DNA of 64,000 bases. It comes from Micromussa lordhowensis. Taxonomy: Eukaryota; Cnidaria; Anthozoa; Scleractinia; Lobophylliidae. This document shows, in pieces, positions 1 through 11,970 of this stretch. The position numbers and the translations under genes are program-made. Under the pieces are notes generated by a model. The model saw only the letters and a program-made list of their open reading frames with translations. It had not been told where the DNA came from and ran no database searches. The DNA is taken from the NCBI GenBank assembly GCA_964020085.1, contig OZ026604.1:10581332-10645331 (forward strand), in the 5' to 3' direction. The first letter of the stretch is position 1. Each line of letters opens with the position of its first letter.

Positions 1-104
1 CATTTGGCGAGTTCCATTAGACAAGTTATTCCAGATTCTAACACCGTTTCTTGAAAAGGACATGTTCAGCTTGTCTAGTCCAGAGTATTCGAGAAAGAAG
101 TTGC
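1..104 (-). mobile_element. LINE ORF2 3' fragment inside the pogo gene
   Basis: Read on the minus strand this encodes the conserved C-terminal block of a CR1/L2-like LINE reverse transcriptase protein (F-S-R-N-G-V-R-I-W-N-N-L). It stops abruptly at 104 and is followed by CTGTAG (105-110). The same hexamer precedes the LINE tail in the second copy at 13829-13834, so CTGTAG is the LINE's target-site duplication. The shared junction shows that the LINE was inserted before the two pogo copies separated. Confidence 0.7.
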
Positions 105-1453
105 CTGTAGATCCTAACAAGAACTTGTCATCGAAAAGAAAGCGGGGAAATTACAACCATTACTCTCCCGAATTGCGTGCACAAATCGGTAAATATGCTA
201 GCGAAAACGGAAATCTAAGAGCCCTGAATCACTTTAAAGCACAGCTACCAAACCTTAAAGAGAGTACGGTGAGAACCTTAAAACAAGAATATCAGAAGAA
301 ACTGAAGGAAATGAAGAGACAAGGAATACAAGAAAGCGTGACTTCTATTCCACCCGACACCCGAGGCCGCCCGCCGCTCCTTCTTGATCTTGACCAGAAA
401 CTGATGCTACTTTTGAAGAGCATACGAAACAGAGGTGGTGTTGTTAATTTCAATGTTGTCAAAGCCTCAGCCTTGGCATTAATAAAGAGCAATACCGCAA
501 AAGACTTCAGGGGATTTGAGCCAACCTCGACCTGGGTGAGATCAATTTATCGACGGTGTAACTTCTTCAGGCGAGCTGGAACCACAACAAGACCCCCCGT
601 TCCATTAGGGATCTATGGAGAGTGCAAATTAACATTTTTAACTGACATCAACAGTTGCATTGCAGTGCACAGTATTCCTCTACAGCTTGTTCTTAATGCC
701 GATCAGACACCTTCATCGTACGTCTCCGTTGGAAAAACGACAATGGCAGCCCGCAATTCCTCTTCTGTGCCAATCAAAGGTCTTACAGACAAAAGAAACA
801 TTACTCTCACATTTGTTATCTCTTTAAACGGCGACTTCCTGCCTATGCAAATAATTTATCAAGGGAAGACCAAAGCAAGTCAACCGAGAGGCTTTGACTT
901 TCCACGTGGGTTCGTAGTAACGCAGAATCCCAAACACTACTTGAACGAACTGGAAACTCTCAATCTACTCGACAACATCATTCAACCATACGTTGTCCTA
1001 AAGCGAAAAGAACTGAATTTGCCAGCCACACAGGAGGCATTGTTGATCTGAGACGTATTTAAAGGCCAGAAGACTGGCAAGGTTTTATCTAAACTGGCAG
1101 CAATGAACATTGAAGTGGTTAGTGTGCCAGCAAATATGATCCATTTCTTCCAACCCCTTGATTTGACTGTCAACAGAGGAGCAAAGAAGTTCATGAAAGA
1201 CCAATTTACGGCTTGGTACTCGGCACAAATTCACACTCAACTAGATTCAGGGGTGCCTCTCGTTGATGTTGATGTTGACATGCGCCTCTCGGTTGTAAAA
1301 CCAATTCACGCAACATGGCTTGTGAGCATGTTTAATCATCTCTCTTCCTCTGAAGGCAGGATATCAATTGCCAAAGAATGGAAGAAGGCGGGCATCAGTG
1401 AAGTCATTGATGGGAAGGAACTTCCACCGGAAGATCCCTTTGAAGATTTGTAA
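62..1453 (+). pseudogene. pogo-like DDE transposase, copy 1 (one in-frame stop)
   Basis: This reads as a Tc1/mariner-superfamily transposase of the pogo type, which would cut and rejoin transposon ends. A CENP-B-like helix-turn-helix region lies at about residues 38-80 (Y-S-P-E-L-R-A-Q-I-G-K-Y, then S-T-V-R). The catalytic triad is visible as D214 in N-A-D-Q-T-P, the Asp immediately after the stop in D-V-F-K-G-Q (codon 331), and Asp 367 in Q-P-L-D-L-T-V-N. The only lesion is a TGA at 1049-1051; the second copy has TGG there. The frame is otherwise open to the TAA at 1451. The first 14 residues are not transposase: they come from an antisense LINE insertion ending near 104. The true N-terminus lies left of the window. 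The family call is confident; activity is unlikely. Confidence 0.85.
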
Positions 1454-1751
1454 TGAACACCATCAGATGAAACATTTATTTAGCATCACATAGGTAAAAT
1501 ACCCAAAAGCATTAGATATAAACAAAAGGCATCGTAACGAATAATATTTAATGCATGCATTGTTATCATTAAACTCGTATTAAACTCTAATAATAATTTT
1601 TTCTTCAAGTACGAACAGCATTTCATTTAGTGCCTTAAGTGCACAATATTTTTTTGGCCAAAAAACTTCCGTCACCTTATGAACGTTGCCGCGAACCACT
1701 GAAACGATGCGTTTTCACGTTGTAATACATTTATTTTTAACGTTAATTTTC

Positions 1752-1803
<52 letters not shown>

Positions 1804-2299
1804 TTTTATTCAGCTCATGTTGTTGTTTACATTGGATTTTTAAATTCTCAAATTTCAGTAGTATTTTTAGTATCTTTTTATTAGTTAGTAGGTTACGAGC
1901 TGGGGAGCTAAGTGAACCGTTAGGTTTTCTAGTTAGCTCCCTGTACAATTTTAGTTATGAAGAAAAGGCAGGTAATTACATGGTACAAGTTACAACAATA
2001 ATTAAAGGACTGAAAAATTGCAGAAGTAATCAGTACAGCAATAATTAAAGAACTTATTAATTTACGGACTTAGCTAAGTGGAAAATATGTGTTTTGTTGT
2101 GTTCCAGTTATCTAGAAACTTTAAACAGTTCAGACCTTTGGAAAAATAAAATGAAGTTGAGAACGCTTCAATCGCGAAATTTAATGCCCTTCAGTTTTTT
2201 TCATATTTGCCTATTGAAATCGCGAAAATAAAACCCCGCGAAATATTGCCTCGCCAAAATCGCGAAATTAAGTACCCGCGAAATTAAGTACCAATAAGG
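1454..2299 (+). mobile_element. 3' end of pogo-like element copy 1
   Basis: This is non-coding 3' sequence of the element, closely matched by 25616-26421. It contains an (AAT)n microsatellite at about 1754-1801, much longer than the 25913-25930 version. Near the end are repeated C-G-C-G-A-A-A-T-T-A-A-G-T-A-C-C subterminal motifs. The element ends at AATAAGG (2299), followed by a TA at 2300-2301, as expected of a TA-duplicating element. Confidence 0.7.
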
Positions 2300-2510
2300 T
2301 ATTTATAGAGCTTTTTTGTCATATTTTGGCATAAACACATGTTTGAACGGAGTTTGAAACTATTGCTACTTATACCGAAGTGATTTGACGCTTTTCAAGT
2401 GCTGAAGTGATTTTGTTTCTTCTCAGTAGGGTTACGCGCGATTATCACTGACGTTTGGCAGGCAATGGTAGCGCGCACTAATGAGTCTAAGAAAAACTCT
2501 AGGGAGCCAC
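2300..2510. repeat. W-unit tail block (host flank of pogo copy 1)
   Basis: The block starting TATTTATAGAGC recurs next to pogo copy 2 (26422), at the empty sites (43620, 53555) and, more diverged, at about 6806 and 44205. It ends at a G-A-G-C-C-A-C-C-T-T-A-A boundary. Finding the same flank beside both pogo copies indicates duplication of a larger segment rather than two independent insertions. Confidence 0.7.
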
Positions 2511-3425
2511 CTTAAGGCGGGGGTCCACCTGAAAGCCGTATTTTGGCTTGGTATTATGTTTTTAATGCAAATATCTCGTTTACGTTTCAAGCAATCAAGA
2601 ATCTGTTCACTCATTACACACATCTATGTTTTGCGCCGTTTTGTAAATTTTTTGGTGATTTTTAGGTTTATTTGGAGATAGATAGTTTTTCTCAAAGGAT
2701 TAGTAAAATTTATGGAAATAGGAAATTTTGAAGATTTGGTGTTGTTTTAAAATTAGAGTTTGAAGTTAAAAATTGGTAGATACACACGTTTAAACTGTAG
2801 ATATCTAAACCCCTATATCAAATAAAAGCTTATAGCACTGGCTATCAGACTATACCGAAAATTTTGGAAAAAAATGAATTGTCGCATTTTTCACGACTCC
2901 TAAATGCGAGCGCCTAAATCACCTTTTGAGCGTTCCCCGTCAAAGCAAATTTTGTTTTTCGCTTATTTAGTGTGTTCCTCCGCTTCCGGGGCCAAAGCGC
3001 TAAAAAAAGTGTCTCCGATTTGCCACATTCAATTTCAGTGAAAAGTTACAGAACATTTTTAAAATAGGATTAAGAAAATGTGAATTGATCGTACAAAAAT
3101 CGCTCTTGAAAAAAAAGTACTTTGAAATAAAAAATTCCGAGACACGTTTTTTGTTGCTTATATGCAAAACTAGCTACTGTCAAAATTTGAGAGCAATCGA
3201 ACAAATTCCCTTTGACTCGTAGCTCTTTAAAGTGTCCTCTTCTGGTGAAAAAATTGTTACGAGAAAACAGCGCTGAAAAAATTTTCCTGCTTCGCAAACA
3301 AACTCCGCCCACAAACACAATCAACTGGCTTCTCAGATAACTGAGCCAATCAGCGCTTGGAAAGTTTACTTCCGTTGGCTTCCTGGTGAAATTTCCCCGC
3401 GTAATCTTCAATCAACCCTTAGTGT
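2511..3425. repeat. Degraded TTAA-type repeat
   Basis: From about 2795 to 3425 this matches the interior of the complete TTAA-flanked element at 26757-27669. Its left terminus is replaced by an unrelated 280-bp stretch (2513-2790), and its right terminus is missing. Open frames on the minus strand occur in both copies but look like no known protein, so I do not call genes. Confidence 0.55.
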
Positions 3426-3496
3426 TTCGCATTGCGCTCTAAAGAATATTTTTGGCTGCTTGTTTTTTTCCTTAAGCTGTTGGAGCAAAATGCGGA

Positions 3497-5410
3497 GGCA
3501 TGTACTAAAACCCGAAACAACGAAACGAAACGGCCGAAACGAAACCACCGAAACGAGCGAAACCACCGAAACGAAACCACCGAAACGACCAAAACCACCG
3601 AAACGACCGAAACGACCGAAACGACCGAAACGACCAAAACCACCGAAACGACCGAAACGAGCAAAAATAAATGGAAAAGTTAAAAAATTACGGCCTTGAT
3701 CTCTGTGACGTTACTATGGCAGCCTGATCTAGCACCCCTGAAATCCATGCACCTGTGTGACAACGTGACATCACAAATTCTCGCCGGGCCTGTAAGGTCC
3801 TGTAAAGATGACTGAGCACAAGCAGGACGAGCACGAAAACATCGAAAAAAAGGTGGATATTTTTCACAATTTGAATGGTATTCTAGCTAAGGCAAGAAAT
3901 CTAATTTTCTAAGAAGGGTTTCCTGGTCGTAACATGGATTCGTAGGTGATAGTGAATGGTCTTTCCGAGAAAGACTTTGCAGCATTTCTCGTGCGAACCG
4001 AGACTTATTTCAGTTGATCTCTAGAGAAAAACGAGGGCGACTTGGCATACTTTAATCACTCAGGCGTTTTTGCCTCATCCAGTTATCAAAGTAATTTCTT
4101 GCGATTATGTTTCCGTGCATCCTGGGCTCGGCGTTATGGGTGGTGTAGACTGGTTTCGAGTGTTTGCTCGGCCGTTTGACTTCTTAAGCATCGAGCGTCT
4201 GCATCAGGCAGTTAGTTTTCCTTGAGAAAAGGGGCCATCCACACTAGCGGATAATTAAGAACTTATGCTCAGTCATCTTTACAGGCCCGGCGAGAATTTG
4301 TGATGTCACGATGTCACGCACGTGCATGCGGATTTCAGGGGTGCGAGACCAGGCTGCCATAGTAAGTCACAGAGATCAAGGCCGTAATTTTTTAACTTTT
4401 CCATTTATTTCTGTTCGTTTCGGTCGTTTCGGTGGTTTTGGTCGTTTCGGTGGTTTCGTTTCGGTCGTTTCGCTCGTTTCGGTGGTTTCGTTTCGGCCGT
4501 TTCGTTTCGTTGTTTCGGGTTTTAGTAGAGGGTCCTGAAGGGGGGGTACCAATCCCATTTCCCAGCCCACTTTTTTTCCAAATCCCACTTCCCAGTGTTC
4601 AAATCCCATTCCCACTAGCGGAATTCAAAAAAATCCCAGTATTGTACATACCAGCACTTTTCTCTTTGCATCCGCATAATTACGACTTCTAAATACGACC
4701 CAACAATGACCCAAATATTCACGAGGATTTGCCAAGATGTTCCGAAGGCGATAAGATCCTTTTAGTTGTACTAAAACGTGCAAGTAGGGAAGTAATAGCG
4801 GTTATTTAGGTTACAAGTCTCTGCCACTTCACATTCCTGTCATTCCTGCTTGCAGGAAGTCTGTCATCCGCCTTGTAAGTGTTCTTATTCTTACAAGCCT
4901 GGTCGGACGGATCATGCCCAGTGTTGTTTCAAGAGCGGTGTCTACCTCTTCTTCAGAGTCACCGTCACTGTCACTTGCGCTAAAGCTGTCCACCTGTTCG
5001 TTGTTGGGAGACTTTGGTGGTAAACTGACACCCTCATTTGAATTAGGCGGTTCATCACTTTCGCTTGGAACTCTTTCTTCGCCTTTCAGTGAATTCAGAT
5101 TAACTGACCGCAAATTGAGGCCATTCGGGGGAAAATAGTAAACATGCGGGCTGAAAATGTTAAAAAAGGCTAAAAATTGGCATGAACAAGGTACTTGAAC
5201 AATTTGCGACGTTTCTCAACCCCAGAAAAGAAGTGATGTCTCTACTAGTCATGGTTACAAAATATTTATCCCATTCCCATTTTTGACACTTTCTTCCCAT
5301 TCCCAGTAACCAAATCCCAGTCCCAGTGACCTAAATCCCATTTTCCCAGGGCTAAAATAGGCCAATCCCAGTTCCCATTTTACCCCTTCGGGACCCTCTT
5401 AGTTCATGCC
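3497..5410. mobile_element. Foldback Mutator-like (MULE) non-autonomous element with 9-bp TSD
   Basis: Both ends read GGCATG(T/A)ACTAAAACCCG, and the element is flanked by a perfect 9-bp duplication AAATGCGGA (3488-3496 and 5411-5419). The inverted arms are about 300 bp each (3497-3825; 4262-4526 plus 5404-5410). Each contains a minisatellite of GAAACGACC/GAAACCACC units, longer on the left. Nine-bp duplications with long inverted repeats are the hallmark of Mutator-like elements, and tandem repeats inside the arms give it foldback structure. Without the nested insertion it is about 1.04 kb. No transposase is present. Confidence 0.8.
4527..5399. mobile_element. Miniature element nested in the foldback element (TSD TAGT)
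   Basis: The ends are AGAGGGTCC and GGACCCTCT, flanked by TAGT at 4523-4526 and 5400-5403. Removing it joins the two halves of the right foldback terminus, which confirms the nesting. Both subterminal regions are rich in C-C-C-A-T-T / C-C-C-A-G-T runs. An acidic minus-strand open frame (4829-5113) shows no recognisable domain. The superfamily is uncertain, because a 4-bp non-TTAA duplication fits few families. Confidence 0.7.
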
Positions 5411-5419
5411 AAATGCGGA

Positions 5420-6319
5420 AGATAACAAAGGGAACGACCGCTAGAAAGCAAACTAAAGCGGCTAGGTGGAAAAATTAAGTTCAGTACTAAAAAGACAAAG
5501 CAGCAGCTTCAAATGAACCGATAAACTTTAGAGAGAGAATTATATGGCGATTTCAGAAATTTGGGCATGTTTCAACTTCCCCCTTGATAATAATGGTGAT
5601 ATTCTGATGTTGATAGAAATAATTTTTGACTGATAAAAAAGCCTTTCAATCCAATCTCACCGCCGTATTCGGAAGGATGAACAAACTTCCATACAGCAAT
5701 CGAGCCATTCCTTAATGCGAAATGGCAAGAACTTTTTGGTTTATTTATGACAGATTCGACGGAAACTCTTCAGCTGATATGTTGGAGAAAGGCACGTCGG
5801 ATTCGATAAGAGGAGGCAAGCCAGCCAAAAAGAACATGTACTATCACTGAAGCGCCTTTGTCAATTAAAACTCTCGACTCGATCTTTTGCAGGCTTGATC
5901 CCAGACAGCCGTAGCTTCAACTTTCCGTCAACTTTCGCTTGTTAGTTCAACGCTGTATTTTCATTTTTGGTTCGCTTCTTTCGCTTCTTCGAACTGGTCC
6001 ACGGACATTTCCATGGTCTAGGTTTATTCATACCTAAAATAATTACACCAAGGAAGATGCCTGCCTGGTGGCTGATCAACTGAGTAGCCAGTTCTAATCC
6101 CGCGAAAGTCGTCTCGGTTGTTTGCATAACATCATAGGACTCTCAATCAAGGGGTAAACTTTTACTTCCGGCGTAAACGTAAAACTGCGATTTCTCCGCC
6201 AAAATTTAGTCTTTTTCAATAATTTTTTTTTAAATTAAAGATCACACTTCGACCAATATTTTGACTCAAAAATCCAGATTTGAAGAAAATTATCGATCTA
6301 AAGGTGCATAGTAACCTTA
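5420..6319. other. No gene; right end of a TTAA element at the far end
   Basis: I see no coding sequence here. From about 6130 the sequence resembles the right half of the TTAA-flanked family completed at 26757-27669, ending GGTGCATAGTAACC followed by TTAA (6316-6319). The TTAA marks the junction with the first W unit. Confidence 0.45.
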
Positions 6320-8033
6320 AGTCTTTTACCATTCGATGAGAAATTTGAACAATCAAACGTCAACAAATGGCCAAAATGAACGACCGAGTAGACGATGAGA
6401 GACTGGCCACCAGTAGTTTAAGTCCCATTTTTCTCAAAATCTACCCGTATGACCATACCTCAAAATTCCAGGAATAAGAAATTGGGTCAAATTTAATATT
6501 CATGCAAAGGATAACAAAAATCTTGTAAGACAGATTTTTTGCAAACTCAATGAAGGTAAAATCAAAACTAGCTCAAAATCTGTCTTACAGAATTTTTTAA
6601 AAAATTGACTCTAAACGTAATTCACCACAACAAATTAACTGTGAAAATTTCATCATAGGTTGCACGGTAGGTTTTCGAGCAATCCTCGATAAAAGACAGG
6701 TTTTTACAACCTTGGACGACAACTGAATTGCGCATGCCCTTTATTTAAGCGCGCGCTCATGTGACGCCATGTATCGCGTGCGAGAAAGCAGGAGTAAATT
6801 AGAGCTCTTTTACAGGGGAGTTTATCAAACTTTTTTCGCCATATTCTTTCGCCCCAGGCTTGAATGCATGTTTCACGGAGTTTGAAACTATCGCTAGATA
6901 TACCAAAGAGATTTAACGCCTTTCAAGTGCTGAAGTAGTTTTCGTTACTTCTTGAAGTTGCTTGTGTCATTTTTGCACGCAAGGCAAATACTGACGTGTG
7001 GCAGGCTATCCTAGCGCGCGCTACTAATTCTCGGACAAACTGTAGAAAGCCTCTTTAAAATCCTAGACAGCAATTTTCATTGTGATTTGGTTGTATTTGA
7101 CAGCAAAACTTAAAACAATTTCGCAATGGAATATTTGAGAGATAATAGCGACAAACATTGTTGCCAAAATTTTGTCTCAAAAAGCCATTGTTCGAATTTT
7201 CTTCTATGTAAAGCAAATTTAAGGCCAATTGTCAATAAATATGCAGTTTCTCAAATCACAATTGATATGTTCTTTTGGTAATTTATCATGTTTGGATAAA
7301 TTTGATCTATTTTGTCCCGGTTATGCGACTTGTCCCTAGAAGAGTCTTTACGAGGGACTCTACGTTGAAAACGTTTAGAATAGTATTTATGAAGTTAAAA
7401 ATGAAGCTTTTTAATAGCATCTACATGTAAAGTAGTAATCTGTTAACTCATAACTGGTCTACTTCGGCGTGCACACTCTCTAGACTAGATCCCCCCGACC
7501 TATCTATCATGTCGGAGTAAGATAGGGGGATTGTTTTATAGATCTACTCACAGAGAAGTCATCTTGATATTCTTGCTGAAGATATCCGGAGGTAATTCCT
7601 TCAACTGGTTGTTTTCTAAGTACCTACCAACAAATAATCACAATCAGTGTCAAGCAATTGAAAGAGCAACGAAAATGTCAGCTGTGTGCTTGAAGGTTCC
7701 CTTACGCAGATAGGAATATAGGATTACAAAAGCAACACAAATTAACAAAAAGTCAAAGGAGGAAAACATTGATCTGTTTTAACGAATGGTAATTGAGGTA
7801 ATTCCTTCAACTGGTTGTTTCCCAAGAAACTACCAACAAGTAATCACAATCACTGTCGACGGCACCAGAAAATTTCTGCTTAACGGCATTCTATTTCCCA
7901 CCTACTCGCGTAGTTCCATTTTAGTGTATTGTAGTTTTAACCACACAATCAATATATTTTTAATATCAATCTACAAGGCAAGGAAGCCCGGGCAAGCAAG
8001 GCTTTTGTAAAGCACTACCTTTGTGAGATATCT

Positions 8034-8572
8034 AAAGCTCTGTTCACACTAGGCCGAAACATGATTTGTCTGATCACGAATGAAACATATTTCGTTATAA
8101 AAATTTTTCACAGCAGACAGTGCATTGTGCGAATGATGTTTGAAACATGATTATTCTGAGAATGATTAAAACAATCTGGAGATGTAGTTTCAATCATGAT
8201 CAGACCAAACACGTTCAAAATGGTGGATATATGCGGAGAAGAGGCGAGTGGCAAAAAGCAGAAAACAAAATTGGGGCTATTATAAGACGAAATGGCTAGT
8301 TAAAACATGTGCCGATGAAGGAATACAACCATCGGCGATGGGAAGAAAGCAGAATATTTAGGAGAACATTGCCGCAAAACTTAATGACAACGGCTACGTA
8401 AGTACAGCGTCGCACTGTAAAACCAAAATTCACAACTATGTATAAAACGAGTTTGAAACCGACATCTGATGTGAACAAGTCAAGCAATAAAAAACAAGTT
8501 TAGGCGAAAAATGTTTCTTTGAAACATGTCTACTCTTTTTTTATGTTTCGGCTTTAATGGGAACACAGCTTT
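8034..8572 (+). mobile_element. PIF/Harbinger-derived miniature element with Myb-like remnant
   Basis: The ends are AAAGCTCTGTTCACAC and the near-complement GGGAACACAGCTTT, with GCCGAAACAT just inside each end. The interior carries a degraded Myb/SANT-like frame, better preserved in the copy at 45640-45847 (I-W-E-N-I-A-A-K-L, then H-C-K-T-K-I). Myb-like proteins are the usual second product of PIF/Harbinger elements. No catalytic gene is present. Confidence 0.6.
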
Positions 8573-9425
8573 TGACTAAACAACTATATTAAAGTTACTG
8601 TAATCGGCTGGACAATTTTTCTAAATATACAAATTCGTACTTATTTTTTGATAGGCTAAACTTAACACGGATTACATGCACAAAAAGGAGAGGTGGTGGG
8701 GGGGTGGACCGAAAAAGACATCCACAAGCTCACGTAGAGGAGGTAAATATGCTTATAACAAGAAAGACGAGTTAAGGTTAGAGGTGAACACAGCAATACT
8801 AGAGCATTTTATTTTCAGGGTTGAGAAAATTAAATAATTTGGGGCCTTGGAAACAGAGTAAGCATTTTTCTAAGTAAGTAAGTTGTCCTAAGGGCGGGAA
8901 AACGGAAATACTTCTTCGTTCTAGTAATGTATGTATACCGAGACAGTCATGTAAAACATGTCCTTGTAACTTTCAGCAAGATGGGGCTTTTTTTAAAGGT
9001 ACACAACTTTACCTGTTTGAACTTTGATATTTAAAAAACATAAAAAAATCATAAGAGAGCAATAAAGAAGTTTTGGATAATTTTCTTACAAAATAGAGTT
9101 GTCTGTTTCGACTAGTTGCTACGTATGCCTGAACGTGTTTTGAAGATAATTAAAATCCTTTTCAAACATTGGCTATCTATGTTTAAGTCTTGGAAAAAGT
9201 TTAAATTACTTGGAACTATTATGAATTGATTGGGTGGTGTTTGGTGGAGAGTCACAAAATTGACTGGTCTTGTGTCTTAAAGACGGGCTGAAAAGTCTGA
9301 CTTGCTCATTTTCACAAATGGTGAAGTATTGGGAGACTTGCTAGCATTTTTCGCCACATTGTCTTTTTTTGCATCATTTTTTGCTGTCTACAGATTCTTT
9401 GGCTGTTTAAGACAGTATAAAAGTA

Positions 9426-10200
9426 TAGATCGTTTTCACTTGACGTCATCGCTTTCTAAAACCGAAACTAAACAGCCACCAAAGTTTTTATCCTCATAGG
9501 GCATAAGAGACCGTATATTTATATCTGTTTACAATTTTACAACTCAATAGCGTGCTTCGTTTGGAAATAAGAGCATTTTGAATTTCAGAGTTATGTCGGT
9601 GCGTGACACAAAGCTGCGATCGCATTTGCCGAAAAATATATACCTATCTCATGATTTGTAGCTCTTTTAGACGTTAGAGCATTAGGAAAAGTGCCTATGT
9701 AAATGCTTGTTTGTTAAGTACAGATAATCAGTCGCCTAGATAGCCAAAGTAAGTTCCAGATGTTTACACAATTTTCCGGCCTCCATGTTGGTGCACATCT
9801 GATGTGCACCACGTTGCGTTTCCATACTAAGCTCTGTAAATTTCTCCGAAACATTTCGACAAATATCTGCGGTTTGGGTAAACGCACAGACCTAAAACTC
9901 GGAGAAGTAAGAGGTAAGGTAAGAGGTAAGACTTTATTGAACACTCCCCTGAGGGGCTTTTCGGTGATCAATACATCATGTTTAAAATGAAAGATAATAC
10001 AAATTAAAATATATATAATATAAGAACGATCTATAAAAGGTAGAAAATTACCAATCGAAAGTCTATAAATAGCTAAGTGTCCCGTAATATATGCTTAAGT
10101 GTCTTCTTTATGTATTTCCAATAAGATCACAATTTCTTGACTTTATTCACTGAATGGTTTTCGATTTATTTTTTTATTGCGTGACATTGAAAACGATCTA
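9426..10200. mobile_element. Mariner-like miniature element, TA duplication
   Basis: The ends are TAGATCGTTTTCA and TGAAAACGATCTA, with TA at 9424-9425 and 10201-10202. The W unit at 28345-28360 shows the uninterrupted site. The interior contains a perfect palindrome GGTGCACATCTGATGTGCACC-like core near 9790. It has no coding capacity. Confidence 0.75.
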
Positions 10201-10202
10201 TA

Positions 10203-11970
10203 GTCTTGCGAATGCGAAATGGCGGTAGCCTCTCGGTTAGTGCGCTAGCCTCCGGATTGAGCGAAGAGTCAAAATTCGGAATTGCCATCAAGTTAGCTGT
10301 AATATAGGTGCTACCCTCTTTAAATAAAGGTTATTATTATATCTAGATTAAGCAAAGCCTAAAAGCGGAGCTCCTATTTGCCGAAAGGAAAGACAGGATT
10401 TGTTTTTCTAGGATCAAAAATGATCAACTCTATGAGTATGTAATTGTTCAGTGTGTGGTTACGCTATTTTTTCAGTTACATTTTAACAAACTATATTACA
10501 GTGTGGTAACGATATGCTAGGTTCATTTGAAGTTATACTAAAATAAGCGTTTCAAGGGGCTTAAATCCCCAATGATTGTTGAAAGAGAAAGCCTCGTGTT
10601 CACACCACAAAGCCGGGTTTACGAAGCTGCGGTCAATGCCACCAGATTTGCTGAGCTGCGTTCTTGCAAACGCATGCAAGGTTGTAATGCTAACGCTCTC
10701 AACCTGTCCACCATGCTGAGGGATATGCCATGCGGGAAGGAAAAAGGTCGTCCACTATAGATATCTCTTGGTGAGCAGTGTAGCAAAACAAACCACAGGA
10801 AATTAAATATCATGTATAGAATTTCTAAAAAAAATCACAGTAGTTATCTACTTAAAGCGAAATCAAACAAGTACAGTGATAGAAAATATCCGCTGATAAG
10901 TTCTGTAAGCGGTTAAAGGACCTACAAGAGAAAAAGTAGATAGGCAGTACGCACGAAGTCGAACATGCAATGCATGTATTCTGTTTCGTCATTGTTCGCT
11001 GGTCGCTACGGAGTCACGTGAGAAAGGGCACGAGCCAGGGAAGATCAGTTGTGTGTGATCCTTCGGGAAGGTCCGATGTTTGTTGTTTTGCTCGCTCAGT
11101 GCTGAGCGAACACCGAGAAAATCACAGCATAGCTGCCGAAAATATCAGTGAAAGGGACATTCTTTCACCGGCAGACGAAGAAAATCTACTCTCTGAGGAT
11201 AACGAGTCAGCGAATTCTTCGCACCAGGGCACAGACAAAGTGCTTGCTGACATACTTTCGGCCATGACCCAAATGAGTGCCACCATCGTGTCCATGGAAA
11301 ACGCAATGAAACGGTTAGCTGGTGCACCAGAAGACCATGCTACAGCACCGAAAAGGAGGAGATAACCTCCTGCAACTAGCGCAATGAGCGATAGCCAAGA
11401 TTCAGACCCTGAGAACTCACATTCCGAGGAACTCAATTTCCCGCCCAACGGTGACCCGCCAAAACTGGGCAGCTCTGTCGCAGAGGACACATTGCTCAAT
11501 GAAATTGCTCAAGACTTTGAGTCAGACGAGCAAACTGACCCGGAAGTCGCGCGGAAATTGGCGGATATCCTCAATAAGCGATGGGGTTCTAAGTTGGAGG
11601 AAGCCAAATTGAAAGAAACAGTTGGCGAAATACAATCGACCCGATAATTGCGAGAAATTAACTGTGCCAAAGGTCAACCCCGAGATATGGAATAAGCTGA
11701 AGCATGTGACCAGAAGCGCGGATTTAGGGCTTGCAAACATGCAGAAAATACTTGTCAAAGTCGGATCGACTGACACACTGCTTGCTATGCGTGCAGATCC
11801 TGAGAAGATTTCAGCGTCGGTTTCTACTGAGAAATTGGGCAAATTAGTCACGCATAACGCTGACGTTCTGGCATTGTTAGGCCATGTAAACATTGAGCTG
11901 TCTTACCGTCGACGCGATGCTATCAAACCAAACCTAAATAACGAATATTCCTCGTTGTGTGGCTCTTAAG
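10203..11970 (+). pseudogene. DIRS1-like retroelement, gag region, copy 1
   Basis: The frames 10970-11365, 11384-11647 and 11622-11969 together encode a Gag-like protein typical of cnidarian DIRS1 tyrosine-recombinase retroelements. It has a Ser/Glu-rich N-terminal region, a basic K-R-R-R stretch, then K-L-T-V-P-K-V-N-P-E-I-W and A-L-L-G-H-V-N-I-E-L-S-Y-R-R-R. It is broken by a TAA after the basic stretch and by a frameshift near 11620. After G-S it passes straight into a block starting TAGAACAC, so the reverse transcriptase and recombinase are missing. The copy at 51316 has the same join. Confidence 0.75.

Noticed and set aside
3070..3411. Minus-strand open frame, also present at 26936-27432
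   Set aside because: It recurs only because the whole TTAA element is repeated. The two copies differ by frame-breaking changes and show no domain.
3432..3699. Overlapping frames with T-E-T-T or K-R-P-K repeats
   Set aside because: They are translations of the GAAACGACC minisatellite in the foldback arm.
4829..5113. Acidic minus-strand frame in the TAGT-flanked element
   Set aside because: Low-complexity Ser/Asp/Glu composition inside a miniature element; no homologue recognised.
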